A stretch of DNA of 64,000 nucleotides from Flaccisagitta enflata (taxonomy: Eukaryota; Chaetognatha; Sagittoidea; Aphragmophora), in the NCBI GenBank assembly GCA_965153355.1, contig OZ231127.1, positions 1,612,001 to 1,676,000 of the forward strand, written 5' to 3'. Below are positions 1 through 11,372 of this stretch, piece by piece (within the stretch, counting starts at the first letter, position 1; each line of letters opens with the position of its first letter). Position numbers and translations under genes: made by a program. A model generated the notes under the pieces. The model was given only the letters and a program-made list of their open reading frames with translations. It did not search any database and was not told where the DNA came from.

Positions 1-68
1 ACTTCGGATGTGCGGCCTCCGCTTCAAGACTTTTCGTTTTCCGCCCTTTCTTCTTCGTCCCAGCTTAC

Positions 69-232
69 CCCTTTCTTCCATTTTTCTGAGAGGCGAGCGC
101 GGTCGCTTCCTCGGTCGACTCGCGTTTGGTTCTGTTGGTGGGTTCTGCTTCCGCTACTGCATGTCTCTTCCCCGTAACAGTTTCTCTGCTGACATCATTC
201 GCCATTGCTTTACCCGAAAAACGCCGCTCAAG
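69..232 (-). CDS. possible charged-linker exon of the afadin-like gene (weak)
   Basis: On the minus strand an open frame of 54 codons runs from a possible acceptor (GACAG before 232) to a good donor (GTAAGC at 68-63). The reading phase at the acceptor (0) equals the phase in which the afadin exon at 6892-7004 ends. The stretch is GC-richer than its surroundings, and the peptide is rich in Lys, Arg, Glu, Thr and Ala, as in the charged linker that follows the first RA domain of afadin. Against it, the acceptor has no pyrimidine tract and I see no residue-level match beyond a short RRFSGK resembling the KRTLSKK-type motif. It may equally be noncoding. The same frame continues past one stop with another Lys-rich stretch to position 2. 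Confidence 0.25.
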
Positions 233-308
233 CTGTCAAACGACGGCATCTTTACTCTTTTATCTTCAGATCTGCTCGGTTCCAAACTTCCTCAAGCAGT
301 CCACACTG

Positions 309-620
309 TTCCCATATAGCGATTTAATCAGACTTGAGTGTCTGCGGTACTGATCGGCGGAGAAGTGTTCAGTGGTGTGTGGGGAACGTCTCTCACTATT
401 TGGTAAGTTTTTTTTAAAGCAAACTTTTCGTGAAATGCCCTCTATCATCAAGAACAAAAACAGGTCAGGTGGTGGTATCCATTCAACAGAAAGCTTACCT
501 TGTTTCAAGAATAATTTCTAAACAAATTGGCCAAAATACTTGGAGATGGTCTCGATTCGAAGATATTTGGTTATATTTTATGAAAAAATCCATCATGAGA
601 GATATCAGCCCCTTTGAGAG
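309..620. repeat. diverged interspersed repeat, paired with 4990-5275
   Basis: The stretch contains motifs (TAATCAGACTTGAGTGTCTG, a GAAGTGTTC segment, then CAAATTGGCCAAAATACTTGG) that reappear in reverse complement at 4990-5275. The two copies are clearly related but diverged. No coding potential is seen. Confidence 0.5.
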
Positions 621-758
621 TCTGTAAGGGAGTTGCAACACAGGCCAAATGCTTGTAATTGACTGAAATCTGTGCTTATTTTTTTTACCTCCCCAAATCA
701 TGAAGTCCTTGCGTATCTAAATGGAATCCAGTCCATTGGCCTGTCCTTTGGTCAGCAT

Positions 759-1317
759 GTCAGTTTGTCTGTCTGTCCATCTGTTTGTCAGTTCGCATTT
801 CGATCTGTCAGTCATGTTTTCATAAGATCTCTGAAAACACTCTCAATGAATATGAATATGAATATGAATTTTCCTCTCTCCTTTGTAATCATGTCTTATA
901 CATTCATTCATTCATTCATTTGTTCATTCATTCATTTATTCATTAATTGATTCATTCATTTATTCATTTATTCATTCATTCATTCATTCATTCATTCATT
1001 CATTCATTCATTCATTCATTCATGGTTAGGCTGTCAGTTTGTCTGTCCATTTGTTGGTCAGTTTACATTTCGATCTGTCAGTCATGTTTGCATAAGATCT
1101 CAGAAAACACTCTTAATCAATATTCCTTTCTCCTTTGTAATCATGTTTTATACATTCATTCATTCATTCATTCATTCATTCATCCGTTCATTGGTTCATT
1201 AGTTCGTTCGTTTCTTCATTCCATTATTGATTCATTCATTTATTCATTCAATTTATCTATTCATTCATTCATGCATTCATTCTTTCATTCATTTATTCAT
1301 TCATTCATTCACTCATT
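759..1317. repeat. two tandem units carrying (TTCA)n blocks
   Basis: A unit starting GTCAGTTTGTCTGTC at 759 is repeated from 1033. Each unit has about 130 bp of shared complex sequence (TCTGTCAGTCATGTTT, CATAAGATCT, GAAAACACTCT, CTCCTTTGTAATCATG) followed by a (TTCA)n block, at about 898-1025 and 1153-1317. The complex part and its microsatellite were therefore duplicated together. Confidence 0.8.
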
Positions 1318-1611
1318 CTGCGGGGTGTACATTTCAATCAATCGAGCATTCTTGTTTCAAAGTGCTTCAGTTACGACGTCGACCCGCATTAGAGAAGATA
1401 CATTGCTGATTTTAAAAGTGCTTGGTTAGATTTAAAGCTACCAATCATTCCTAAGGCTCAACTTTTGTTTGAGCATTTGCGCGAAGAAATTGAGCAGACG
1501 GGTAAAAATTCAGTAACATTAAAATGAGTAAGGTGCGTGGGAGCTGGTAGGGACAGGGCTGTGGAGGTGGAAAGGAGATTCAGGCGGATGCAGTGATGAG
1601 ATCAGGAAGTA

Positions 1612-2700
1612 ATAGTCGCAAAAGCGTTAGATGGTCAGCGGTATCCAAGCCCTGCCTAAGTTTGGGTTTAAATGAAGGGGAAGCAGGGCCGCGGCCCAAA
1701 GAGGCCGATGACCTATGCTTTCACAAATATAGGGAATTTTCTTCTCCTTTTTGGGCAGCGACCGCAAAGCAAAGAGCTGATGTCCTGTAGGACAGGGGGG
1801 ATTTTGAGACGTCCGTCCTTCCGTCCGTCCCCCCCCTGGCCACCAGAGCCTCAATTCTGCAGTCTCAGGCCTGATTTTGGCCCTCCTCCTCCTCCTCCAT
1901 CCCCCACCAAAACCCAGCCTTGAGGCCCAAATTCCAGTCTCTAGGCTCAAATCCCTGCCTCAAGGCCCAAATCCCAGCTTCTAGGCCCAAATCCTAGCCT
2001 GGAGGCCGGGACCTTGCCCTCTAAGCTGGGATTTGGACCACGAGGTTGAGATTTAGCCTCAAGGCTGGAATCTGGGCCTCCAGGCTAGGATTTGGGCCTC
2101 GAGGCTTGGATTTAGTCCTTGAGGCTGGGATTTGGGCCCCGAGACTGAGATTTGGGCCTCAAGACTGGAATTTGGTCCTTGAGACTGAAATTTGGGCCTC
2201 GAGGCTGAGCTTTGAGGGGGGGTACGAGGGAGGAGAAAGAGAGGGAGAACAAGTCATCCAAGGTTCGTACATGGTCAGCGGTACCCGATGCCCTGCTTGG
2301 AGTGATTAGCTGAAAAAGTGGAGTGAGAGCAGGGCAGCGGCCCCAAAGTCCTGAGTAATTATCCATAATATTCAATAGGAACTTTGCATTTTTTCAATTT
2401 CTTGTCAATTTGTCATGTCATTCCATAGGAATTTAACATCATTTTTAGTTTTTATCAATTTTCCATGTTATTCTATGGGAAACATACATTTTTTGTTAAT
2501 ATTCCATGTTATTCAATAGGAATTTGAGGCTTGAGAAGCTTTGGGGGGGATGGATGTACATAAGTATGGAAATTCACCCCTGTGTCCTACAGGACATCGG
2601 CCCTTTGGGGCTGCTGCCCAAAAAGGCGGAGAAAATTCCCCATATCTGTGAAAGCATAGGTCATCGACCCCTTGGGGGACGCTACCCAAAAAGAGCAAGA
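1612..2700. repeat. nested family D foldback elements with GAGGCC minisatellite
   Basis: The outer element begins near GTTAGATGGTCAGCGGTA at 1625 and ends with the inverted arm CATAGGTCATCGACCCC at about 2660-2693. Inside it, a second element starts with GTCATCCAAGG at 2251 and GGTCAGCGGTACCCGATGCC at 2274, and ends with CCTGTGTCCTACAGGACATC at 2580-2630. The centre (about 1900-2210) is an 18-20 bp minisatellite of the type GAGGCTGGGATTTGGGCCTC, running in both orientations. Confidence 0.7.
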
Positions 2701-3090
2701 AAAGAAGGATGGACGAGTGAAATCGCTAAATCAGATCACATCCAAAAGAGTCCTTTGGTAGATCAGTCATATGTATCAATATAAAACCTCAGGCATGGGA
2801 ACCGCACTCTGGAACATAAGTGCGGGAGAGGCGATACACACCGATCTTCATCAATTCTACAAGGAAAGATTCAAATGCCCCTGCTTACCACAAAAAGCTT
2901 TTGAAGGCCGTGAAGTTGTACTATGTTTTGCACGTTTAAATTGAGTATTGAATTTGTAATATTAAATTCTGATTTCTTTCTGTGATCGTACGTATTCAAA
3001 TGTGAATTCTTCTGCAATCTTACATATTTTAATGTGAATTTTTTCTGCTAAATAGCGTATTCAAATGTTTAAATGTTTGTAATATTCAAG
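2700..3090. other. unremarkable AT-rich sequence
   Basis: Nothing recognisable was found on either strand apart from a weak local reiteration of ATATT/TCAAATGTGAATT motifs at about 2990-3070. Confidence 0.5.
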
Positions 3091-3094
3091 TTGA

Positions 3095-3228
3095 AACAAG
3101 GCGGGATACATGGCTGCCCTAGTCGCGTGCGGGTGGGCAGGAGCAGTGCTGGAGAAGGTCACTAGAGCATCTGGGCAGGAGCCGCATGCTCAAAAAGCTA
3201 AAAAACGCCAAAAAAGTAATTAGTCAAA
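3095..3228 (+). repeat. family A element, degraded
   Basis: It starts AAGGCGGGATACATGGC, followed by AGTCGCGTGCGGGTGGGCAGG and a second GGGCAGGAGC box. The terminal hairpin is lost, and it runs directly into a family D left end at 3229. Confidence 0.65.
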
Positions 3229-4245
3229 AAAGCGTTAGATGGTCAGTGGTACACGTTGCCCCTATGTGAGTATATGTTGTTTGATGGTGAGAGGGGCAGC
3301 GGCTCTGAGGGGGCCAATGACCTATGCTTAGTAAGTTTTGAGGATCTAGGCTTGAAATTGAGCATTAATAATAGGATTTGAGTCTTAAGGCTGGAAATTG
3401 AGTCTCAAGGCTGTTATTTGAGCCTCAGGGCGGTGAATTGAGCCATTAGGCTGTAATTTGAGCCTACTATCTTGGCGGAAAGAAACGCGACAGTCCCATA
3501 AAGTACCATCAACTTTGGGAGAGCACTGCCCTTAAACAAATAAAGCTATAAATTTCAATTTGGTCTCATTTTGAAGATTTAATACAGATCTTTAAGGTGG
3601 GACCAATCTGGGGTCTGTAGCTTCATCCAATTAGAAGCGGCACTCCTCCAAAGTGGATGCTACCTTTAGCAACTGTCGCGTTTCTTTCCGCCAAGATGGT
3701 AGAGGCTGTGATTTGAGCCTCAAGGCTGTAATTTGAGCCTCGAGGCTGTGATTTGAGTCTAGTGACTGGAATTAGAGGCTTCAGGTTGGGATTGAGGCTT
3801 GAGGTTGGGATTTGAGCCTTGAGGTTGGAATGTGAGCCTCGAGGATGGAATATAAGCCTTGAGGCTGGAATCTGAGTCTTGCGACCAAAATTTGAGCCTC
3901 AAGGCTGGGATTTGAGCCTCAAGGCTGGGATTTGAGCCTTGAGGCTGGGATTTGAGCCTCGATGTTGGGAATTGAGCCTCAAGGCTGGGATTTGAGCCTC
4001 TAAGCTTGGATTTGAACCTTGAGGTGGGGATTGGAGCTTCAAGGCTAGAGTTTGGGCCTTGAGGCTAGAATTTGGGCCTCAAGACTAGGATTTGGGCCTC
4101 AATGTTTGGATTTGAGCCTCAACGCAACAATATGAGCTTTGAAGGGGGTGGACAGAGGAGAAGAAGAAGAAGGAGAAGGAGAAATTTCTCCTGTGTGAAA
4201 GCATAGGTCATTGGCCCCTTTGGGGCTGCTGCCCAAAAGGGGACC
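3229..4245. repeat. family D element with long minisatellite core
   Basis: The left arm is GTTAGATGGTCAGTGGTA through GGGGCAGCGGCTCTGAGG and GACCTATGCTTA. The right arm (4180-4245) is its inverse: GTGTGAAAGCATAGGTCATTGG, then CCCCTTTGGGGCTGCTGCCC. The core is about 40 copies of a 19-20 bp repeat of type TTTGAGCCTCAAGGCTGGGA. It is interrupted by the MITE at 3467-3699. Confidence 0.75.
3467..3699. mobile_element. 233 bp TA-flanked MITE inserted in a family D core
   Basis: The inverted ends share CTTGGCGGAAAGAAACGCGA and continue to ACAGT, about 30 bp with one mismatch near the tip. TA duplications flank it at 3465-3466 and 3700-3701, and removing one TA plus the element restores the minisatellite register (GAGCC-TA-GAGGCTG). 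It has no coding capacity. Ends and TA target suggest the mariner/Tc1/pogo superfamily; the family is not assigned. Confidence 0.75.
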
Positions 4246-4310
4246 GACAAACCAACCAACCGACAGACATAGCGGGGTGTAGGGTCGCGTAGCACGCAAC
4301 TAAAAATGAT
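4237..4310 (+). repeat. family A 3' end fragment
   Basis: A (CCAA/CCGA)n run, CATAGCGGGGTGTAG, then the terminal hairpin TCGCGTAGCACGCAACT followed by AAAA. Confidence 0.6.
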
Positions 4311-4412
4311 AGCTAAAAGTGATAGCAAATGCTTTATCGGGTCTCATTTGATAACTTTTCTCCCCAGGATTGAATCGCCACCCAGAAAATAAGCAACATG
4401 ATTCTTAAGACA

Positions 4413-4560
4413 CCATTGGTTTTTAGATGCATCATCGTATCCCTATAGGAGGGTTTGTCCATCTGTCAGTTGGTCCATCAGCCCGTATGTTTGTCAGGCC
4501 TTTTTCAAAAATCACGCAGATGATGCATCGAGTTGTCGGGATGGGCTTGTTGAATCATTC
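4413..4560 (-). repeat. family C element (GATGC hairpin type)
   Basis: TTTTTAGATGCATCATCGTATCC at the hairpin end, then GGAGGGTTTGTCCATC and GATGATGCATCGAGTTG. The same plan recurs at 38078-38215 and, inverted, at 21280-21500. Confidence 0.55.
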
Positions 4561-4604
4561 ATGGGAATAATGCCTCCTAGGTTCCAGTTCACCAGCCATT
4601 GACA

Positions 4605-4680
4605 ACCAACTGACCAACTAACCAACCAACCGACCAACTGACCAATCAACCAGCCAATCAATTAACCAACCAAGAGACAA
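4605..4680. repeat. (CCAA)n tract
   Basis: A run of ACCAACTGACCAACTAACC-type tetranucleotides, resembling the GACC core of family A but without its ends. Confidence 0.7.
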
Positions 4681-4989
4681 AGCTTCAGATAGAGGTTCGT
4701 TGGCAAACTTAAGGAATAAACACGAATGTCAATATTTAGATTGATTTAAGCATTTTTCTTTTAATTTAGGGCCCTGAGAGCTCTGTTGGTGGGCCCTTTG
4801 GGTACCAAATCATCAACTTAGTTAATGATAAGTCATCCCGGATCAGTTATAGAGCAGCGAGGTACGACTCAAGTGTTTGACAAAAAGAAATCATGGGTTG
4901 TCATTTTTGACAGTTCTTACCATTTAGGTCTCTTTTGACAGCCTAAACAGAGCTTTTGCAAGGTAACAACCCATTTTTGATATATTTTT

Positions 4990-5275
4990 TGTAATTTACT
5001 TCAAAATATCTTGCAAACGAATCCAATCCCAGGTATTTTGATCAATCCGTTCCGAAGTTATGAACAAAACGAGGTAAACTATGAAAATAAAAAAGCCACT
5101 ATCTGACCAGTTTTCCTTCCAGGCAGCAAGGGGTGTTTTACGAAAATTTTGCTTTCCAAAAAACTTGCCAGATAGTGGCTGATGTTCCCATAATATTGGA
5201 GAACACTTCCCCATCAATCACCAACCCAGACACTCAAGTCTGATTAAGTCGCTGTATGGGAACAGTGTGAGTCCA
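4990..5275. repeat. diverged interspersed repeat, inverse of 309-620
   Basis: It carries the reverse complement of the 309-620 motifs, including CACTCAAGTCTGATTAAGTC and GGTATTTTGATCAATC. Related wording (GCTCCTAAACGAATCAAGC) continues into the palindrome that follows. Confidence 0.45.
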
Positions 5276-5355
5276 AACAGCTAAAATTGTTCATTTTTAA
5301 TCTACATTAACAGCATATACTAGACTGTTGCTCCTAAACGAATCAAGCTACAAAT

Positions 5356-5414
5356 CTCAACTTGGGCTCATTTTAAAGAGCTGTGTCTGCTCTTTAAAAT
5401 GAGCCCAAGTTGAG
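5356..5414. repeat. perfect 26 bp stem, 7 nt loop palindrome
   Basis: The left arm 5356-5381 and right arm 5389-5414 are perfectly complementary around the loop TGTGTCT (5382-5388). A weaker relative without the hairpin lies at 3545-3600 (CTATAAATTTCAATTTGGTC). It is probably the centre of a foldback MITE. I see no promoter or flanking stem to support a miRNA precursor. Confidence 0.7.
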
Positions 5415-5934
5415 GTCAATTCGTCAATTTGTTAAGAAGATAAGAGCTGTTGAAGTTACCTTTTGAAAAGGGAGGAAAATGGGTAATGACCACTTTTCCC
5501 TCTTTTTCTCATCCTACTCCGTACTGTTCAAATTGGACAGAAGAGTCGTCAAACTTGGGAATAATACTCGGTAATAGTGATGAAAAACCCCCTTAAATGC
5601 CGGAGTGAGCAAGGTATTTGGGTCATGCATGACCACTCTAGTATATAGTTCAGCGGCTTTTGATTTTATTTCTCCCCCTGCCTTTGATTTTCTTCCCCGC
5701 GACACGTCACGTCGCGTTACAAAATCTTTGATTTTTTTCCCCTCCAAGCTATAAAACAGTACATTTTAGGTTTAAATAGTGTTAAATTGTGTTTTCGTAA
5801 TTGTATTTTACCTTTTGGTACTACCAAAAGTGTTAGATCTTCAAAAATTTTCTTTTTTCTTTTTTTTAAACTTTTGATTATCTTCCCCATCTCCAAACCT
5901 TTTGATTTTATTCCCCCCCAACTTTATACACCCC

Positions 5935-6085
5935 TGGAAAAATTCGCATAACTTAGATTCTGAGTAATGAGAAAAAGATAGAAAGATAGACAATCTAAGT
6001 TATGAGAATATAATTCTCATCACTAAGAATCTTAATGATGAGAATTTCAAAATTCTCGCCACTCAGATTCTAAGTAACACGACCT
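5935..6085. repeat. AGATTC / GAGAATTC palindromic cluster
   Basis: ACTTAGATTCTGAGTAATGAG at the left is inverted as CTCAGATTCTAAGTAAC at the right. Between them are TTATGAGAATATAATTCTCAT and AATGATGAGAATTTCAAAATT palindromes. It resembles the palindromes at 62.2 and 63.8 kb. Confidence 0.55.
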
Positions 6086-6107
6086 ACCCCTCTTTTTCTT
6101 CTTCTTC

Positions 6108-6888
<781 letters not shown>

Positions 6889-6891
6889 TAC

Positions 6892-7004
6892 CCCTTGTGT
6901 TTCATCGTCGTCTGCCTTGAGTAAGAAGCGTCCTTCGCGGTCGTTTTTGTTCCACATAAGTTGACAAAGGAGTGGATGTTCGTTATCATCAAGTCGACGT
7001 TCGT
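6892..7004 (-). CDS. AFDN: afadin-like exon: C-terminal half of first RA domain
   Basis: Afadin (Drosophila Canoe) is a multidomain scaffold that binds Ras/Rap GTPases through N-terminal RA domains and links nectins to F-actin at adherens junctions. This exon follows a good acceptor (TGTTCTGCAG). It is read from phase 1, with its first two bases completing a Gly/Asp-type codon from the 19499-19700 exon, and encodes 37 residues including ERRLDDNEHPLLCQLMWNKN and DREGRFLLK. These match the end of vertebrate afadin RA1, where the wording is ERRLD, LNWNKDDREGRF. The exon ends in phase 0 at the donor GTAAGA. The joined peptide runs without a break across both exons. Immediately after the donor the intron becomes a ~780 bp (GA)n tract. 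Orthology to afadin is confident; the gene is incomplete in this window. Confidence 0.88.
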
Positions 7005-7009
7005 CTGCA

Positions 7010-7788
7010 GAACACCACAAAAAAGAAAAATCACTTTACCGCCTTCATTAATCATCGTTTCTGCAAGAATACAATTCTCTGTTTTACAGTCTTTGTACAA
7101 AGTACATGCATGCAAGATGCTTTGTACTTACTTATGTGTAGATTGTACTTTTGACTTGTCAAACAATATCACTTACCATACCATGACTAAACAAGGCCGA
7201 AAACACGGCTACCAAAGACAGACTGACAGACCGACCAATATAGTGAACATACACGCGAACCCCAACTAATGCTAAGAAAGGAAAACTAGGGCAAATGGCT
7301 GTTTCAGTACCGTGGGAGCAAAGACGAGCTGGACCGGAGGATAGATTTTATGTATCTTAAACTTTACATTGTTTTGAATAAAAAAAATCGGCTCAATGAA
7401 ATTATTTCTACAGGTTTTACAGTTATTTTTTGAAAAAAATAATCATGTAAATTAATATTTGAGCGAAACTTAAATCAGCCATAAAACATGTAAAAATGAT
7501 CCGATTGAGCTGATTTTTGTATCTTCATAAAATTTTAAGCTCAATCTGACAAAATAGGTTAAAATGTTGAAAAAAAAGTCCCAATATAAGTTAATTCACA
7601 AGTTGAAGTTTTAGAGAAACAACTACATCTATTCAATAGAGACATAGATCTCAATTTTAAAAAAGAATTAGATAAAATTAAGATATCAAAAATCTATCCT
7701 CCAGTGTAGGTCGTCTTTGGTCCCATCGCACTGTAGCTGTGTAACCAAAATTCAACAGATTATTTGAGAGCAACTTGTTTAGAAACTA
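7010..7788. other. AT-rich intron sequence
   Basis: Intron of the afadin-like gene. I see no element ends or coding signal, only AT-rich single-copy-looking DNA. Confidence 0.5.
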
Positions 7789-7790
7789 TA

Positions 7791-8293
7791 CAGTCAGTCC
7801 CAATTCCGCATTCATCCATATGCCCATATCTCATCATGTTACGAGATAAAGCAACCTTGGTTATTTGGGCATATTTCGATATATCGAAATATGACTTTCG
7901 TCTTCCCCTTTTTGCTATGCCACTCAAAACGGAGTAGCAAAGCAATTTCCAAGATCTGATCTGATTTGCTTTGTTTTTCCGTGCCCAATACTTGAATAAT
8001 CAGCTGAGATTACGAATTCGGAAGGATTAATAAGATACAAGGATATGATTGAGTGGTACAGCATTCATAAATGTATTTCTTCTAAGATTTAAGTGGCAAA
8101 ATCTTTGGAGACCATTAACGTTACAAACTGCTATAGAATTCATTCAGAACTTACCAAAGACACAATCGAGTAAATCCAACTTTTGTGAGTCATATTTCGA
8201 TATACCGAAATATGCCCAGATGGAGAAAGTTTTGGTTTTCCGAAATATGTTGAGATACGAGCATATGGATGAATACGGAATTGGGACTGACTG
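7791..8293. mobile_element. 503 bp TA-flanked MITE, CAGTCAGTCCC ends
   Basis: The inverted ends begin CAGTCAGTCCCAATTCCG and stay similar for about 45 bp (through ATTCATCCATATGC and CATATCTCA). TA is duplicated at 7789-7790 and 8294-8295. Internal hairpins of type CATATTTCGATATATCGAAA occur near both arms. There is no transposase. Ends and target fit a pogo/Tc1-mariner non-autonomous element. Confidence 0.75.
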
Positions 8294-8407
8294 TATACCC
8301 CCCCCCCCTAGATCATCATTCATAGTGAACTGTCTTACAAAATGATGAACCGATTCATTCTTTTATAAATGAATACACACACATGAACACGACACACTCT
8401 AATCTAT

Positions 8408-8410
<3 letters not shown>

Positions 8411-8461
<51 letters not shown>
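8411..8461. repeat. (CT)n microsatellite
   Basis: Pure CT dinucleotide run of about 50 bp. Confidence 0.9.
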
Positions 8462-8464
<3 letters not shown>

Positions 8465-8639
8465 TATACATTTTAAGACAATTTACAGAATATGGTCGAG
8501 GCTGTGCCCCCTATTTCTACGTCTTAGCATCAACGAGAACAAGCCCAAGAGGGCAACAGTCGCGTCCCTCTGGAAATGACCAATAAGATGTTAAAAAATG
8601 TTAAAAAATGTTACAAAATGTTAGAAATTCAAAAATGTT

Positions 8640-8709
8640 ACGGACCGACGGACCGACGGACCAACGAATCGACGGACTGACAGACCGAGAAGTAGAGTCG
8701 CATGCACGC

Positions 8710-8710
<1 letters not shown>
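8640..8710 (+). repeat. family A 3' end fragment
   Basis: A GACCGACGGACC core, then AGTAGAGTCGCATGCACGCGAC hairpin wording (seen as TCGCATGCACGCGACG), running into (GA)n. Confidence 0.55.
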
Positions 8711-8712
<2 letters not shown>

Positions 8713-8794
<82 letters not shown>

Positions 8795-8815
8795 AAGAGA
8801 GAGAGAAAGAGAATG
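8713..8815. repeat. (GA)n microsatellite
   Basis: A (GA)n run with a few CA/AAA interruptions near its 3' end, starting directly at a family A hairpin. Confidence 0.9.
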
Positions 8816-8875
8816 ATTTCGAGGTCAAAGCCATATTTTCCGTATTGTGAGAGTAAAATATGACTGCTCGCGCGC

Positions 8876-9016
8876 GGCCATGAGTTATGACATCAATAAC
8901 ATGAGTAATGACATCAATAACATGAGTTATGACATCAATAACAGCGAGTAGTCGTAGCCATTTATCACAAGCCATTTATCACAAGCCATTTATCACAAGC
9001 CATTTATCACAAGCTC
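8876..9016. repeat. two short tandem arrays
   Basis: Three units of about 23 bp (TGAGTTATGACATCAATAAC), then four units of 15 bp (AAGCCATTTATCACA). Confidence 0.8.
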
Positions 9017-9019
9017 TTG

Positions 9020-10244
9020 ACATCAATTACCACAATAATCAATCCTCGTCATTTTTCACTTCACTGGCGTCAAAACGCGAACGAATACATTGAGAAGGTC
9101 ATTACAGTGATGGCGAAGTGACAAGTGTTTGCTTGGTTGTGATTCCCTCACTTTCTCGGAAAAGAAATAATCATGATTCTGAATCGGCGCTAACTAGATT
9201 TGCGCATTCATCAGGTGACTTTTATCTTGTCTGTTTCGATTTTGAGGATTGCTGATGCGGGAAGACAGACAAATGGACTGCAAAACGAAAGTTATTTAAT
9301 CGTTGATGTACATTCCTGACATTTATTCACACAGTTTCCATTGGCAGTGGGAACATTTTGTATGGATACATATGTAATAACTATTGATCATTTCAGAAAA
9401 AAACTCATTTTCTTAGTCAAGATAATTTTTTATAAAAGTATATGAGAGCGGTCTTCCTAAGGCAACATTTGTGTTTCATCAGGGGTCAAAACTGAAATAT
9501 GAAAATGTGCAAAATTGAATGATCATACCAAAATAATCGTTGAGATAAGTTATGTTATATTTTTTGCACTTTGAAACAAAAAGAACCTACTAAAGATGAA
9601 ATTGATGAAGAAAATTTATTGTAAATTTCTAAGAATTTCATTTTTGGTCAATGACAGGAGACCCGTTGAAATTATAAATTTGCAGAGATAATGAAAAAAT
9701 GAAATAATGAAAAACATAGCTCTCCTCTAAAATCATTTGCAGAGAAAACTATATTTTTGAAAATGCAAAATTTCCCTTCATTAAAGAGTATCATAATTTT
9801 AACCGCAGGCAAAAATAAAAAAATGTAAGCAAAATTTTACCTTAAACTTTGATTTTCCTGTCTATTTTCATGTCAATCGCATTGTTAAAACTCTTTTTCA
9901 GGTCATAATATGTCATAATATTGTAGTGTCATAATATGTCATAATATTGTAGTGTTTTTAGAAATAATTTTTCTTTTAAAAGTATTTTACTACCATCATT
10001 ATCCTGATTCTGATGCGAAAAGTATTGTGAAACGCTAAATTTTCCTTCAGCGGTTTGCCGTCATATAGAATTCCTTGGTTGACCTAAAACAATCACTTTT
10101 ATTTCTTCTGGAGGATATCTTTAGGATAGATAAGCACAAAATTACTGCTTTCTCAAAAAGTAAGAATTTATACTTCTATAAGAACACTGTTAAGCAATGT
10201 TTCAAGGATCAGAAGTGTTCTACAATGAGTGGGGTATAAGAATA
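9020..10244. other. AT-rich intron sequence
   Basis: No gene or element recognised. The only structure is a 26 bp direct duplication containing GTCATAATATGTCATAATAT at about 9904-9955. Confidence 0.5.
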
Positions 10245-10394
10245 AACAAGGCCGGATACACGGCAATCCAGTCGCAGACGGTTGGGCAAGAGCAGTAATG
10301 TGAAAAACGCTCGCAATTCTAAAAGTATATCGGACGGACGGACCTATCGACCGACACAGCAAGATGTAGAGTCGCGTGTCCGCGACTAATAAAA
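10245..10394 (+). repeat. family A element, complete
   Basis: 5' end AAGGCCGGATACACGGC, inner arm AGTCGCAGACGGTTGGGC, core GGACGGACGGACC, 3' hairpin GAGTCGCGTGTCCGCGACT followed by AATAAA. Confidence 0.8.
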
Positions 10395-10466
10395 TATTGA
10401 GCCATACCATACAAAAACAAGTGGCATTCTTGAGAAAAAATTTAAATACTATTCATGTGATGATTT

Positions 10467-10645
10467 GTTTTTAGTTGCAGACACGCAACTTTATGGGAGG
10501 CTTTGTCCGTCCATCCATAGGTCCTTTGGTGCATCTGTAATGATCGAGTTGAAAAGTGGGTAAACAAGCGCTTTAGAAACATCTTGCGCATGTTTGTGTG
10601 TGGGATGGGGGTTGGTTGCCACTGCCGACCCGTCCGCAACGATAG
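10467..10645 (-). repeat. family A element, hairpin end first
   Basis: TTTTTAGTTGCAGACACGCAAC at the hairpin end, TTTGTCCGTCCATCC core, GATCGAGTTGAAAAGTGGG box and CCGACCCGTCCGCAAC inner arm. The outer GGCCGG end is missing or degraded. Confidence 0.65.
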
Positions 10646-10864
10646 TGTGACCCCGCGTCACTTGTTTTCTTACAGAACCTTTTGCGACTAAGTATCAACT
10701 TTCAATGAACACATGTTTTCCCGCTAGAACGCGTCACGCATGCGCGCGCATAAGACCTACAACGATTTGTCGTGACTCCTTCAGGAATTCAACTAATGAT
10801 ACGAGTATTTATGCTCCACATCATCCGTAAAAGAAACCGCAGTCAGCCAACATGTACTACAGAT

Positions 10865-11057
10865 AGGTCTGTCTGCCTGCAAGTCCGTTTTTCTGCCTGT
10901 AAGGCCTGTCTGCCTGTAAGGCCTGTCTTCCTGTAAGGCCTGTCTGCCTGTAAGGCCTGTCTGCCTGTAAGTCCTGTCTGCCTGTAAGGCCTGTCTGCCT
11001 GTAAGGCCTGTCTGCCTGTAAGGCCTGTCTACCTGTAAGGTCTGTCTGCCTGTTTGT
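10865..11057. repeat. 17 bp minisatellite GCCTGTCTGCCTGTAAG
   Basis: About ten or eleven units with few substitutions (CTTCC, CTACC and AAGTCC variants). Confidence 0.9.
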
Positions 11058-11372
11058 CAGTGCGGTTGTCTATCCACCTTCGAGTTGTAAGTGAGGGAAA
11101 CCCTGAATCTTCTACAAAGTGACATTTTCTCTTTGAATTGCTCTAATTTGGAAACGGCTTGAGCTACCATCTTACTCTTCAAAAGTTGATGCTTCTTTTC
11201 AGATGGTGATATACTTATTAGCAAGATAGTACAGAGTCGTTCTTGGTCTTGACTCTTGAATGGACGCTCTTCTGCAGTAGTTTGTTTACATACATTCACT
11301 GAAACAGTAAATTTTGTTGTTCATAAACATAACTTACAGGAAGCTCCCTGTTGATGTATCCCATAAGGGTGA

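Noticed and set aside
7760-8345. Similar peptides on opposite strands (SYFDI-KYAQ) suggesting a gene pair
   Set aside because: They are the two inverted ends of one MITE read in opposite frames.
10540-10560. tRNA-type B box (GATCGAGTTG) in families A and C, suggesting a tRNA-derived SINE
   Set aside because: Only a partial match to the B-box consensus, no A box at the right distance and no tRNA-like fold. I leave the origin of family A open.
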